Shown here: positions 50,801-59,600 of the stretch, piece by piece
Position numbering within the stretch: the stretch's first letter is position 1
Layout: the number at the start of each line of letters is the position of its first letter
Assembly (NCBI RefSeq): GCF_031157315.1
Contig: NZ_JAVIFU010000001.1
Span: 1 to 64,000 of the forward strand
From: Paenibacillus sp. LHD-38
GTDB taxonomy: Bacteria; Bacillota; Bacilli; Paenibacillales; Paenibacillaceae
Direction of reading: 5' to 3'
Length of the DNA: 64,000 nt
Program-made: the position numbers and the translations under genes
The notes under the pieces: model-generated
The model's database searches: none
What the model saw: the letters and a program-made list of their open reading frames with translations, nothing else
Told to the model about the DNA's origin: nothing

Positions 50801-51685
50801 ATGATACATTGCGAAGGGCTTGTCAAAATATACAAAACAGCCGACCTAGAGGTATTCGCCCTGCAAGGCCTCGATCTTCATATTGAAAACGGCGAGCTGA
50901 TGGCCATTATCGGCAATAGCGGCAGCGGCAAATCGACGCTTCTAAATATGCTGGGCGGATTGGACCGCCCAACGGCCGGCAAGCTGACTGTTGACGGAAG
51001 AGATATGCTGAAGTTTAAAGAGCGCGATTTCGTGCGTTATAAGCGGGAAAGCGTCGGATTCGTCTGGCAAAATAATGCAAGAAATCTTATCCCTTATTTG
51101 ACGGCGCTTGAGAACGTGGAGCTGCCGATCCTCCTTACGGGGAGCCGCAAGCGTTGGCGGGCCAAAGAGCTGCTTGATGCGGTAGGTCTTAGCCACCGGG
51201 CTTCGAACAAGCTGTATGAATTATCGGGGGGAGAGCAGCAGCGGGTCGCGATCGCTATTGCGCTGGCGAATCATCCCAAGCTGCTGCTTGCTGACGAGCC
51301 GACCGGATCGGTGGATTCGCGTATGGCCAATCAGATCCTCGACTTGTTCCGCGAGCTGAATCGAACGATTGGCATTACCGTTGTCATCGTTACGCATGAC
51401 CCTGAGCTGGCGAAGAAGGTGGATCGCGTAGCCGCTATCCGCGATGGCAAAATTTCTTCAGAGATGCTGCGTAAACGCTCGTATCTAGAAGAGCTGGCGG
51501 AGCTGGAGGAAGCAGATGAGGAAGAGGGAACCCATGTGGAGTATGCCGTGCTTGATAAAGCAGGCCGCTTACAGGTTCCGGCCAACTATCTCGAATCCAT
51601 CGGCGTGAAAAACTCCAACAAGCTGCGCGTAGAGCTGGGAGAAGGCAGAATCGTGCTGCTGCCTCCGGAGGTGAAAGCTGAGTAA
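50801..51685 (+). CDS. MacB/LolD-like ABC ATPase, second, with C-terminal AbrB-like domain
   Basis: A 294-residue ATPase. Walker A is GNSGSGKST (38-46), the signature is LSGGEQQRVAIAIA from 141, Walker B is LLLADEPTGSVDS from 161, and the switch is VTHDP near 197-201. After about residue 225 an acidic coiled linker (YLEELAELEEADEEEGTHVE) leads to a 45-residue module VLDKAGRLQVPANYLESIGV followed by NKLRVELGEGRIVLLPPE (about 250-290). This resembles an AbrB/SpoVT swapped-hairpin domain. The domain could dimerise or contact a partner; DNA binding cannot be claimed. It is the last gene of the exporter operon. Confidence 0.85.
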   Translation: MIHCEGLVKIYKTADLEVFALQGLDLHIENGELMAIIGNSGSGKSTLLNMLGGLDRPTAGKLTVDGRDMLKFKERDFVRYKRESVGFVWQNNARNLIPYLTALENVELPILLTGSRKRWRAKELLDAVGLSHRASNKLYELSGGEQQRVAIAIALANHPKLLLADEPTGSVDSRMANQILDLFRELNRTIGITVVIVTHDPELAKKVDRVAAIRDGKISSEMLRKRSYLEELAELEEADEEEGTHVEYAVLDKAGRLQVPANYLESIGVKNSNKLRVELGEGRIVLLPPEVKAE

Positions 51686-51698
51686 GAAAACAGAGGGA

Positions 51699-51782
51699 GA
51701 TCAGCATGAGGCAAGGAAAATGCTGATCTGCCATTAAAGGCTGTGCGAGGCGGAAATCGACCTTTGCTCAGTCTTTTTTTTA
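51699..51782 (+). terminator. Probable terminator region of the exporter operon
   Basis: A perfect 10-base stem AGATCAGCAT / ATGCTGATCT at 51699-51730, then a weaker structure ending in a run of eight T at about 51774-51781. Confidence 0.6.
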
Positions 51783-51911
51783 TGTTTATAAGCGGCTAGA
51801 TGATAAAAATTAATTTTAATTATAGGACTGGGAATACAAGGGAATAAATGCTATTATAAAGAAGGGTAAACTGTAACTAAATTATATACCGAATATAGAG
51901 GAGGAGTCCAT

Positions 51912-53027
51912 ATGTCTAATGCCAAAAGTGAAACGTCGGTTGAAGCGTTGTTTAAGCCTTTCTCATCCAAAAATCTAGAGGTTGCCAATCGAATTGTTAT
52001 GGCGCCGATGACCAGGGGGTATTCACCGAACGGAGTGCCCGGTGAGGATGTCGCTGCTTATTACCGTCGGAGGGCGGAAAACGGAGTTGGCCTGATCATT
52101 ACGGAAGGAACGCTTATAAATCATCCCGCCGCAGGAGCGAGCCCGAATTGGCCTAGCTTTCACGGAGAGACTGCTTTAAGTCATTGGTCAAACGTAGTGA
52201 ACGCTGTGCATGAGGCTGGAGGAAAGATTATTCCGCAGCTGTGGCATGTGGGATTGACGCGTAAAATTGGAGATCTTCCTAATCCGGAGGCATTGCCGAT
52301 CGGACCATCGGGACTAAATCTTTCCGGAGAAAAAGTAACAGAGCCGTTAACGGAAAACGAGATTGCCGACGTGATCGCCGCGTTTGCGCAGGCTGCGGCC
52401 GATGCCGCTAGAATCGGCTTTGACGGCATTGAGCTGCATGGCGCGCACGGTTATTTAATCGATCAGTTCTTCTGGGATAGAACAAATAAGCGTACAGATC
52501 GTTACGGCGGTGATTTGGCAGCCCGTACACGTTTTGCAGTTGAGGTTGTGGCGGCGTGCCGCCGTGCTGTCGGAGCCGAGTTTCCGATTGTGCTGCGTTT
52601 TTCCCAGTGGAAGGGCGGACATTATACGGCGAAATTAGCCGAGTCGTCCCAGCAGCTTTCGCAATTTTTGACATCGCTCGTTGATGCGGGAGTCGATGTA
52701 TTTCATAGCTCTACGCGCCGTTACTGGGAGCCTGAGTTTGAGGGTTCCGAATTGAATTTGGCAGGGTGGACAAAGAAGCTGACTGGAAAACCGACGATAA
52801 CCGTCGGCTCAGTCGGTCTCGACAATGAGTTTGGAAGCAGCACAGGAAATACGGCAAAGCCATCTTCTTTAGCCGGATTACTGGAAAGGCTGGAAAACGA
52901 GGAGTTTGATCTCGTGGCAGTCGGCAGAGCGCTGCTGGCCGATCCGGAGTGGGCGGCAAAAATACGCGACGGTCGTACGGATGAGCTGCAGGATTTCGAT
53001 ACGAATGCTTTAAGATCTTTAAGCTAA
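51912..53027 (+). CDS. NADH:flavin oxidoreductase (old yellow enzyme family)
   Basis: A 371-residue FMN-dependent ene-reductase-type TIM barrel. FMN/substrate segments: MAPMTRGYSPNG (about 28-39), HGAHGYLIDQFFWDRTNKRT (about 177-196, with conserved His and catalytic Tyr), RYGGDLAARTRF and the late GRALLADPEWAAK phosphate-binding segment. These enzymes reduce activated C=C bonds of enones, nitro compounds or quinones using NAD(P)H. GAGGAGGAG precedes the ATG. It stands alone with a strong terminator after it. The physiological substrate is unknown. Confidence 0.9.
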   Translation: MSNAKSETSVEALFKPFSSKNLEVANRIVMAPMTRGYSPNGVPGEDVAAYYRRRAENGVGLIITEGTLINHPAAGASPNWPSFHGETALSHWSNVVNAVHEAGGKIIPQLWHVGLTRKIGDLPNPEALPIGPSGLNLSGEKVTEPLTENEIADVIAAFAQAAADAARIGFDGIELHGAHGYLIDQFFWDRTNKRTDRYGGDLAARTRFAVEVVAACRRAVGAEFPIVLRFSQWKGGHYTAKLAESSQQLSQFLTSLVDAGVDVFHSSTRRYWEPEFEGSELNLAGWTKKLTGKPTITVGSVGLDNEFGSSTGNTAKPSSLAGLLERLENEEFDLVAVGRALLADPEWAAKIRDGRTDELQDFDTNALRSLS

Positions 53028-53068
53028 TATTGCGGACGGAAATCCAACGGTTTTCTCTATTACGCTGA

Positions 53069-53112
53069 AAAGAAGAGCTGTGCGCCCCCGAGGCGCACAG
53101 CTCTTCTTTTAA
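53069..53112 (+). terminator. Rho-independent terminator
   Basis: AAAGAAGAGCTGTGCGCC pairs with GGCGCACAGCTCTTCTTT, strong GC-rich stem. It ends the old yellow enzyme gene. Confidence 0.92.
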
Positions 53113-53211
53113 AATATAAGAAAGTATCAATTTTAACCTTATACAATGCTTATATTTCATCGCGAAACGAGCTTCTGCCGCTAAAGACGGCATCAGCCGT
53201 TTACGCTTGAC
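53113..53211 (+). repeat. Dispersed hairpin repeat, copy E
   Basis: It has a GCTTATATTTCATCGCGAAA block, GAGCTTCTGCCGCTAAAGAC, GGC and AGCCGTTTACGCTTGAC. The AT-rich left portion is diverged. It follows a terminator, as copies A and C do. Confidence 0.8.
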
Positions 53212-53229
53212 GCTCTATTATAATCTTCT

Positions 53230-54162
53230 TTAGGCCAGCGTCCGATCTTCTTGAGCCACCTTCGTATAATAGAGCTTAAAGATGAGATCCTGATTATAGT
53301 TGCCAAAGCCAGACCCGAATAAGGTGAAACCCCCGATGTGCTCGGCATCCTCAAGAATGGCAATACGGAAGGTCCAGTGGCTGTTGCTGATGTCAATCTC
53401 GTCGAGACTAACATCGGAAAGCTTGAGACCGTCCATATAAGTCCCGTCTTTCTTAATAATAAGCCGCTTCAATAATCCAAATTGGTTGACATCGTCAAAC
53501 CACCATGGGGGATTAAGCTTGCCCTTTCCGCCGTAATCGGCAGGACTCGTCCACATGCCGACTTTGACGCCATTAAAGAAGAACGTAAGATCCGAAGGCC
53601 AATTCATATTGGTAAGCGGTGCTTCCGACGAGATTTCCATTGAAATTTCGAGCTCTTCCGGATTTTCGCTGCTGAGAAGGAAGTTCGGAATTTTATATTC
53701 AATGTAGCCTTGTGAGAACCATAAAATTTTGGCGTTGACGCGGTCCGGATCAAGAAAGTAACGCGGATCGTCGAAGATGCCGATAACTTTCTCGGTCGTG
53801 CATATGCCGCAGGTAGGAACAATGCTTAGGTCGGTATAGTGGCCAATGGATACTTCCGTTCTTCTGGATTCGCGATGAACGACATCCTTGCGCGGAAAAG
53901 CGATTTCAAGTCCGTCCATGCTAAGGGAGCACACCTTCTGTGCGGCACCGCCTTTGCCTGGCGTCATTTCGGAACGGATAATGCCCGCCTTTTCCAGCTT
54001 CTTGACATGCATAGTCATAATCGCGCTGCTTAGCCCTAATGCTTCGGCAAGCTCACGAATGTTCATTGATTTTTTGGATAACAGATGAATAATTTGGATA
54101 CGAACATTACTTGAAATCGCCTCAAATATGGGCAGGCTTTGCTCTGATAGCTCGATTTTCAA
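53230..54162 (-). CDS. ArsR-like winged-helix regulator with a C-terminal sensory domain
   Basis: A 310-residue protein. The first 85 residues are an ArsR-type winged helix (SSNVRIQIIHLLSKKSMNIR, ELAEALGLSSAIMTMHVKKL, EKAGIIRSEMTPGKGG). The rest is rich in beta strands and aromatic residues with a CGICTT segment near 117-122, then EYKIPNFLLSSENPEELEIS, and the ending FGNYNQDLIFKLYYTKV. The C-terminal part may bind a carbohydrate or similar ligand; its identity is not known to me. TTG 54162 follows GGAGGTT. It is divergent from the SDR gene at 54455, which is a plausible target. It is larger than normal ArsR proteins (about 110). Confidence 0.8.
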   Translation of the reverse strand: MKIELSEQSLPIFEAISSNVRIQIIHLLSKKSMNIRELAEALGLSSAIMTMHVKKLEKAGIIRSEMTPGKGGAAQKVCSLSMDGLEIAFPRKDVVHRESRRTEVSIGHYTDLSIVPTCGICTTEKVIGIFDDPRYFLDPDRVNAKILWFSQGYIEYKIPNFLLSSENPEELEISMEISSEAPLTNMNWPSDLTFFFNGVKVGMWTSPADYGGKGKLNPPWWFDDVNQFGLLKRLIIKKDGTYMDGLKLSDVSLDEIDISNSHWTFRIAILEDAEHIGGFTLFGSGFGNYNQDLIFKLYYTKVAQEDRTLA

Positions 54163-54454
54163 TGGATAACCTCCGAATGAGCGATATTATTAATACATAT
54201 GTGAATGATTAGTTGGTGTGTATAGACTGTAATATACATGAAAACAGTCTAAATCACAAGGAATATTGCTAGAAACACCCGGATTTCATAGCGTAAAAAG
54301 ATAACCATATTATAAATTAATTCGTTATGTCGTTTACTTGTAGGCAAATCCGCCTTTTTTTTGAATACGCTTTATAAAACATTGATTTTTTGGTAGCATA
54401 ATTTATGATAAATGATATAACAAATCTCTTTTCATAAGAAGGGTGAACAATTGC

Positions 54455-55216
54455 ATGCAAATTAATCTATCGAATAAAACAGCATTAATTACAGGAGCGA
54501 CCGGCGATTTGGGTCGGGTAACGGCACGTGCGCTTGCTAGCTGCGGCGCTAACATCGTGCTTCATTATAATAATAACGAAGCTAAGGCGAGAGAGCTTTT
54601 GCAGGAAATTACCGATCTCGGAAGACAAGCGATGATCGTGCAGGCGGATGTAACGAACGAGCAGCATATTAATGAAATGAAAGCAAAGGTAACCGCGGAG
54701 CTTGGACATGTAGATATCGTTGTCGCGAACGCGGTTATCCAATATCAATGGACAAGCATACTGGAGCAGCCTATTGCCGATTATGTCAGCCAGTTCGAAT
54801 CCTGTGTGCTGCAAAGCGTCTATTTGGCCAAAGCATTCGTGCCTGCGATGATTGAACGGAAAGCAGGCAGGGTGATCGGCATAAATACGGAATGCGCGAT
54901 GCAAAATTTTGCGAACCAATCGGCTTATACAGCCGGGAAACGCGGGATGGACGGCGTTTATCGCGTACTAGCCAAGGAGGCAGGGGAGCATCAGATTACG
55001 GTTAACCAGGTGGCGCCAGGGTGGACCATCAGCGATCGCGACCGTGCAAGCGGCATTGATGAAAACAATCCTTATGCGCAAAGCGTGCCGCTGAAGCGCA
55101 GAGGCACCGATCAAGAAATTGCCAATACGGTAGCATTTCTGGCTTCCGATTTGGCAAGCTTTATAACAGGCGCCTATATTCCTGTAAACGGCGGAAACGT
55201 CATGCCAGCCATCTAG
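54455..55216 (+). CDS. Short-chain dehydrogenase/reductase
   Basis: A 253-residue SDR: TGATGDLGRVTA cofactor loop at about 14-25, NAV-type strand VDIVVANAVIQ (near 85), catalytic Tyr and Lys in SAYTAGKRGMDGVY (about 153-166), and the SFITGAYIPVNGGNVMP ending. The Ser is replaced: the segment INTECAMQNF has no Ser at the usual catalytic position, so catalysis may be altered. ATG 54455 is used; GTG 54443 overlaps the likely ribosome site AAGGGTG. The kinase gene follows 17 bases later, suggesting co-transcription. Confidence 0.8.
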   Translation: MQINLSNKTALITGATGDLGRVTARALASCGANIVLHYNNNEAKARELLQEITDLGRQAMIVQADVTNEQHINEMKAKVTAELGHVDIVVANAVIQYQWTSILEQPIADYVSQFESCVLQSVYLAKAFVPAMIERKAGRVIGINTECAMQNFANQSAYTAGKRGMDGVYRVLAKEAGEHQITVNQVAPGWTISDRDRASGIDENNPYAQSVPLKRRGTDQEIANTVAFLASDLASFITGAYIPVNGGNVMPAI

Positions 55217-55233
55217 AGAATGAGGGAGTGAGG

Positions 55234-57105
55234 ATGAGTGTGAAAAAACGATTGTGGCGCATATGGGCGGCTTTTGGCGGAATGAGGATGGAGAGGAAGC
55301 TGTTTATCGTCTTCCTGCTTCTAATTACGCTGCCGCTGGCGTTTATCGGCTACATCTCCTATAGCAATTATTCACGCTCGATCGAGGAAAAGACGATTGT
55401 CTATTCAACCAAAATGCTTGAAAATATGATGGTTCGAGTGGATGATTACATCGAGGACATGGTTCGTATTTCTTCGATTCCGGCTTATCAAGACGACATA
55501 AAGCAAAATTTAATCCGCTCGAATGCTTATTATGATCAGCGGCAGCAAACAGCTGGAAATAACAGCAGCCAGCTGCCGGATGATTTTGACCAGCTGCTTC
55601 TCATTCAGCGGGGGATAGAAGGAAATATATCGTTCATCAATACGATAAAACGCGGTGCAAACTCCGTTTATATTTTTGATACGTACGGGAACGGCTACTA
55701 TTCAACGGCAGGCGGCGGAATTCGGCTTAATGTAAAGGAGAGCTACGACTACTGGCGCGAGCGCGTGAAAACCTCGGGCGGCGAAGCATTGCTGTTCAGC
55801 ACCCAGAAGTATACAAGCAATTTGCAGAGCGTCAGATATGCATTTACCGTCGTCCGCAAGGTCATCGACAAATCGCTTAAGCCGATTGGCTTGATTGCCG
55901 TTGATGCGAATATTAGCGTCATTGAAGACCAAATGAGCGAGCTAGATAAGGTAACGAACGGGAAATCGGTTATTATCGATGAGCTTGGGAATGTCGTATA
56001 CGACAGCGACAAATCTCGCATGGCAACGAATATTGCGGATGATAGCGCGGTTGGACTGGCAAAGGGCGCCAAAGGCAGCTTTTATTTTGAACGCGACGGT
56101 GTAAACCAATTATATATTTATACGACATCGCCTAACACGAACTGGAAGGTTATGACCGCAATTCCTGACAGTGAGCTCACTAAGGATACGATTGTAATAC
56201 GCAGAGTGACTTGGATTGCAACGATTGTTACTATAATCGTCGCGCTCTTCATTTCATTTGTCTTTTCGTTCGCGCTAACGAATCCGCTGCGCAAGATGAT
56301 GCGCTTGATGAGAAATGTGCAGGAAGGCGATTTTAACGTACAGTTCCAGGTTAAATACCGTGACGAGGTTGGACAGCTGGGTACGCAGTTCAATCGGATG
56401 ATTGTTCGGATCGATCATCTCATTCAAGATATTTATGTGATCGAGAAGAAGAAGAAGGAAGCAGAGCTGCATGCGCTGCAGAGCCAAATCAATCCGCATT
56501 TTATGTATAACACGCTGGAGTCGATTCGAATGGCAGCTGAGCTGAACGACGATCAGATCGCCGCGGATATGATTGCGATACTCGGAAAGCTGCTGCGTTA
56601 CAGCATTAGTGACCTGCATGAGGAAGTTACCTTGGATAAAGAGCTGCTGCATATGCGTAATTATGTGGAAATGCTCAATTATCGGTATCCGAATCGCTTT
56701 CGCTTGGTTACCCGCGTGCCGGAAAACTTGTTAAGCTATCCCATTATTAAGCTTGTGCTGCAGCCGATTGTCGAAAATGCGATTTATCATGGCATGGATG
56801 ACAACAAGCCGTCCATGCGGATCGAAATCAGCAGCGAGCAGACCTCCCAAATCATTTGGCTCCGGATCAAGGATGACGGGCTCGGCATGGACGAGGAGAC
56901 TCTAGAGCGCCTAAATCGTTCTTTGGCTGGGGCAGAGGAAGCGGTTGTGAAACGGAAATCAGGCGGTATTGGCTTGAAAAATGTTAACGAACGCATCAAG
57001 CTCCACTATGGAAATACCTATGGACTGAAGGTAACGAGTGAATGGGGCATAGGCACCGAGGTGATTTTACAGCTTCCAATAGAACTAGGGAGAGAAGCAG
57101 AATGA
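55234..57105 (+). CDS. YesM-type sensor histidine kinase
   Basis: A 623-residue membrane kinase. A TM helix is at about 20-40, an outer Cache-type sensor at about 45-320, a second TM at about 325-350, HAMP after it, then a His_kinase domain (about 410-490) with His in LQSQINPHFMYNTLESIR and a GHKL ATPase (VENAIYHGMD, GGIGLKNVNERIKLHYG). This class usually works with a YesN-type AraC response regulator encoded next door and controls sugar genes. No such regulator is nearby; instead a binding lipoprotein and LacI regulator follow. GAGGGAG is upstream of ATG 55234. The last bases overlap the lipoprotein start (ATGA). Confidence 0.88.
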   Translation: MSVKKRLWRIWAAFGGMRMERKLFIVFLLLITLPLAFIGYISYSNYSRSIEEKTIVYSTKMLENMMVRVDDYIEDMVRISSIPAYQDDIKQNLIRSNAYYDQRQQTAGNNSSQLPDDFDQLLLIQRGIEGNISFINTIKRGANSVYIFDTYGNGYYSTAGGGIRLNVKESYDYWRERVKTSGGEALLFSTQKYTSNLQSVRYAFTVVRKVIDKSLKPIGLIAVDANISVIEDQMSELDKVTNGKSVIIDELGNVVYDSDKSRMATNIADDSAVGLAKGAKGSFYFERDGVNQLYIYTTSPNTNWKVMTAIPDSELTKDTIVIRRVTWIATIVTIIVALFISFVFSFALTNPLRKMMRLMRNVQEGDFNVQFQVKYRDEVGQLGTQFNRMIVRIDHLIQDIYVIEKKKKEAELHALQSQINPHFMYNTLESIRMAAELNDDQIAADMIAILGKLLRYSISDLHEEVTLDKELLHMRNYVEMLNYRYPNRFRLVTRVPENLLSYPIIKLVLQPIVENAIYHGMDDNKPSMRIEISSEQTSQIIWLRIKDDGLGMDEETLERLNRSLAGAEEAVVKRKSGGIGLKNVNERIKLHYGNTYGLKVTSEWGIGTEVILQLPIELGREAE

Positions 57106-58391
57106 ACAAATACAGGTCCATTATAATGCTTGTGGTTCTGTTATGCGGCCTGTGTATCGCAGGCTGCGAGAACAATTCACCTGGCAACGGAGCGGGAACC
57201 AAACCTGAGAACCAGACCGAGCAGGAAAACCGGAATGTGACGCTTAGAGTGCTGACCAATCGCGTTGATCTTGTGGAGAACGGCGTATTCAAAAAATATG
57301 CAGATCAATTCGCCGAGCTCCATCCCGGCGTAACCGTGACCTTCGAAGGCGTGCCGAACTATGCGAGCGATATTATGGTCCGGTTGTCCACTCGCAATCT
57401 GGGTGATGTGCTGCTGCTGCCAAACAATATTAAAAATGAGAATTTGCCCGATTATTTCGAACCGCTAAATGACAGCCTGTTTGAAAATATCCGCTTCGCT
57501 GATTTTAAAGCTTATGCCGGAGCCCGTTACGGCATTTCTACGGGTGCTTCGACGACGGGGATCGTCTATAACAAGGATGCCTTTAGAAAGGCCGGAATCA
57601 CGGAGATTCCTTTAACGCTGGATGCGTTTTATGCTGCTTGCGAGCAGTTGAAGAATGCGGGTATCCTGCCGGTATATTTGAACTATGGCGCCCAATGGCC
57701 GCTTATGACATGGGGCGAGGATTTGGTCAGCTATATGACAGGCGATGCCGATTATTTAAACAATATGGTAAACGAAGATGCGCCTTGGCAGATTGATAAC
57801 CCTTGGGGTCAAGCGATTACAATCGTAAAAACGCTAATCAATCGCGGTTATGTAGAGAAGCAGATGATGTCAAATCAGTGGGAAACCTCCAAAACAGAGA
57901 TTGCAAACGGCAGAGCGGCCATGTATTTAATGGGCAACTGGGTCATTAATCAAGTTATCGCTGCCGGAGCAAAATCGGAAGATATCGGTTTTTTTCCGTT
58001 TCCGTATGACAATAGCGATAAGCGTTATGCGCCATTAAGCCCGGATTGGTTTGTCGGCGTAAGCAAGTTTAGCGACAATAAGCAGCTGGCTGAGGCGTGG
58101 GTGAAGTTTTTTGTAAATGAGTCCGGCTATGTCGATGACTCCGGATTTTTGCCTGTCAACGAGGAGCAGCGGCCTTCCTTGCCGCAGTTCCAGCAGTTTT
58201 TATCTTATAATATCGAGCTGCTGGAGCGCCGGGTTCCGAATGATTTATTGCTCGAGATTGCGAATTCGGCGCAAATTTCTTTGTGGTCAGGCGATTTTAT
58301 TCAGGAATGGATTGCCGCTCCTGATTTGCAGAAGGCATTCGATAAATACAACGAGCTATGGAAAGCAGCACGAACCATTACCGAAAGTTAA
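57102..58391 (+). CDS. Family 1 extracellular solute-binding lipoprotein
   Basis: A 429-residue sugar-binding lipoprotein with a clear signal peptide and lipobox LCIAGC (Cys near 22). Signature segments include TLRVLTNRVDLVENGVFKKY, the ligand-closing ASTTGIVYNKDAFRKAGITE (about 145-164), AAMYLMGNWVINQVIAAGA and WIAAPDLQKAFDKYNELW. ATG 57102 overlaps the kinase stop. No permease genes accompany it, so it may act as the sensory partner of the YesM-like kinase rather than only in transport; this is inference from order (SDR-kinase-lipoprotein-LacI). Confidence 0.85.
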   Translation: MNKYRSIIMLVVLLCGLCIAGCENNSPGNGAGTKPENQTEQENRNVTLRVLTNRVDLVENGVFKKYADQFAELHPGVTVTFEGVPNYASDIMVRLSTRNLGDVLLLPNNIKNENLPDYFEPLNDSLFENIRFADFKAYAGARYGISTGASTTGIVYNKDAFRKAGITEIPLTLDAFYAACEQLKNAGILPVYLNYGAQWPLMTWGEDLVSYMTGDADYLNNMVNEDAPWQIDNPWGQAITIVKTLINRGYVEKQMMSNQWETSKTEIANGRAAMYLMGNWVINQVIAAGAKSEDIGFFPFPYDNSDKRYAPLSPDWFVGVSKFSDNKQLAEAWVKFFVNESGYVDDSGFLPVNEEQRPSLPQFQQFLSYNIELLERRVPNDLLLEIANSAQISLWSGDFIQEWIAAPDLQKAFDKYNELWKAARTITES

Positions 58392-58405
58392 GGTGGAGTT
58401 TTGTA

Positions 58406-59491
58406 ATGTCAAAGAAGGTCACGATGCAGCAAATTGCCGATTATTTGGGTGTATCCAAGTTTGTCGTCTCCAAGGCGCTCTCCGGTAAAGGCGGAGTCAG
58501 CGAGGCTACGCAGGAGCGGGTTATTCAAGCAGCATCACAGTTAGGCTATTTTTCCCAAAAGAACGCTTATGTTAAGACGATGAAGCTGGAGCAGCTGCCC
58601 AAAATCCCTGCTGCGGGTAAACAGTCGGTGCTCGTGCTGATGCCGAACATTCGCTTTCAGACGAAGGAGTCGCTCTATTGGGGACGCATTCTAGACGGCA
58701 TAGCTTCCAGATTGGAAGAGGGCGGCTACGGCATGGTTATTGTCTCGGAGCAGAGCGTCGATCATTTCCTGCATTTCTTAAACCCTAACGGTATATTGGG
58801 GCTGGTCGGCGTGGGTGAAATCTCGACACCGCTGCTGCTGGAGGTGCATCGAATTGGCCTGCCCATGGTTCTCGTCGATCATGAGGACATGCTTATTCCT
58901 AGCGATACGGTATTTACGAACAATTATGAATCAATGTACCGCCTTACGAAGCATTTAATGGGCAAGGGGCATACGCAGCTATGCTTTATCGGTGATGTGA
59001 ACTATTCACGAAGCTTTAAGGACCGCTTCTTGGGCTTCCGCAGCGCGCTGGAGGAGCAGACAGATGAAGTGTCCCGTTTCGCCATCAGCAGCGAATGTTA
59101 TTTGCCGGTTGAGGGATTCGAGCATGAACAATTTCTAGAGCCGATTAAACAGTGGGCCATGAAACGGATAAAGGCGAAGGCCCTGCCTACCGCTTTGCTT
59201 TGCGCCAACGATATGATTGGAATTGGCGCGGTAAAAGCGCTGCAGGAGCTCGGCGTATCGGTGCCCGAGGAGGTATCGGTCACGGGTTACGACAATATTG
59301 ATGACTCTTTCCGGATGACACCCGCTTTGACAACCGTGCATGTGCCTAAGGAAGCGCTTGGGAAACGTGCGGTTGATCGCCTTATCAGCCGAATCGAGAG
59401 CAAGCAGGAACCGATGGAGAAACTTCTGGTTGCGGGAGACCTGCTTTATCGGGAGTCTACGGGGCAGGTGAATCCAAGTTTTGTGAGCTAG
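58406..59491 (+). CDS. LacI-family transcriptional regulator
   Basis: A 361-residue repressor. The N-terminal HTH and hinge helix is TMQQIADYLGVSKFVVSKAL (about 6-25), followed by an effector domain of the periplasmic-binding type (about 68-355). Effector-fold marks include VLVLMPNIRF, DTVFTNNYESMYRLTKHLM, ALLCANDMIGIGAVKALQEL and VTGYDNIDDS (about 293-302). AGGTGGAG precedes ATG 58406. It is the last gene of the SDR-kinase-lipoprotein unit, so it should sense the same sugar or its phosphate. A terminator follows. Confidence 0.9.
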   Translation: MSKKVTMQQIADYLGVSKFVVSKALSGKGGVSEATQERVIQAASQLGYFSQKNAYVKTMKLEQLPKIPAAGKQSVLVLMPNIRFQTKESLYWGRILDGIASRLEEGGYGMVIVSEQSVDHFLHFLNPNGILGLVGVGEISTPLLLEVHRIGLPMVLVDHEDMLIPSDTVFTNNYESMYRLTKHLMGKGHTQLCFIGDVNYSRSFKDRFLGFRSALEEQTDEVSRFAISSECYLPVEGFEHEQFLEPIKQWAMKRIKAKALPTALLCANDMIGIGAVKALQELGVSVPEEVSVTGYDNIDDSFRMTPALTTVHVPKEALGKRAVDRLISRIESKQEPMEKLLVAGDLLYRESTGQVNPSFVS

Positions 59492-59504
59492 CAGATGGAG
59501 AGAA

Positions 59505-59557
59505 AAGAAGACTGTCTAGAAAGGCTGATTGCCTTTTTTGGACAGTCTTCTCGTTTT
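59505..59557 (+). terminator. Rho-independent terminator
   Basis: AGAAGACTGTC pairs with GACAGTCTTCT around a long loop, followed by CGTTTTAT. Confidence 0.8.
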
Positions 59558-59600
59558 ATAGGTGGCGGAATGCCAGTGCTGCGCGGTGAAGACAGGCGCT

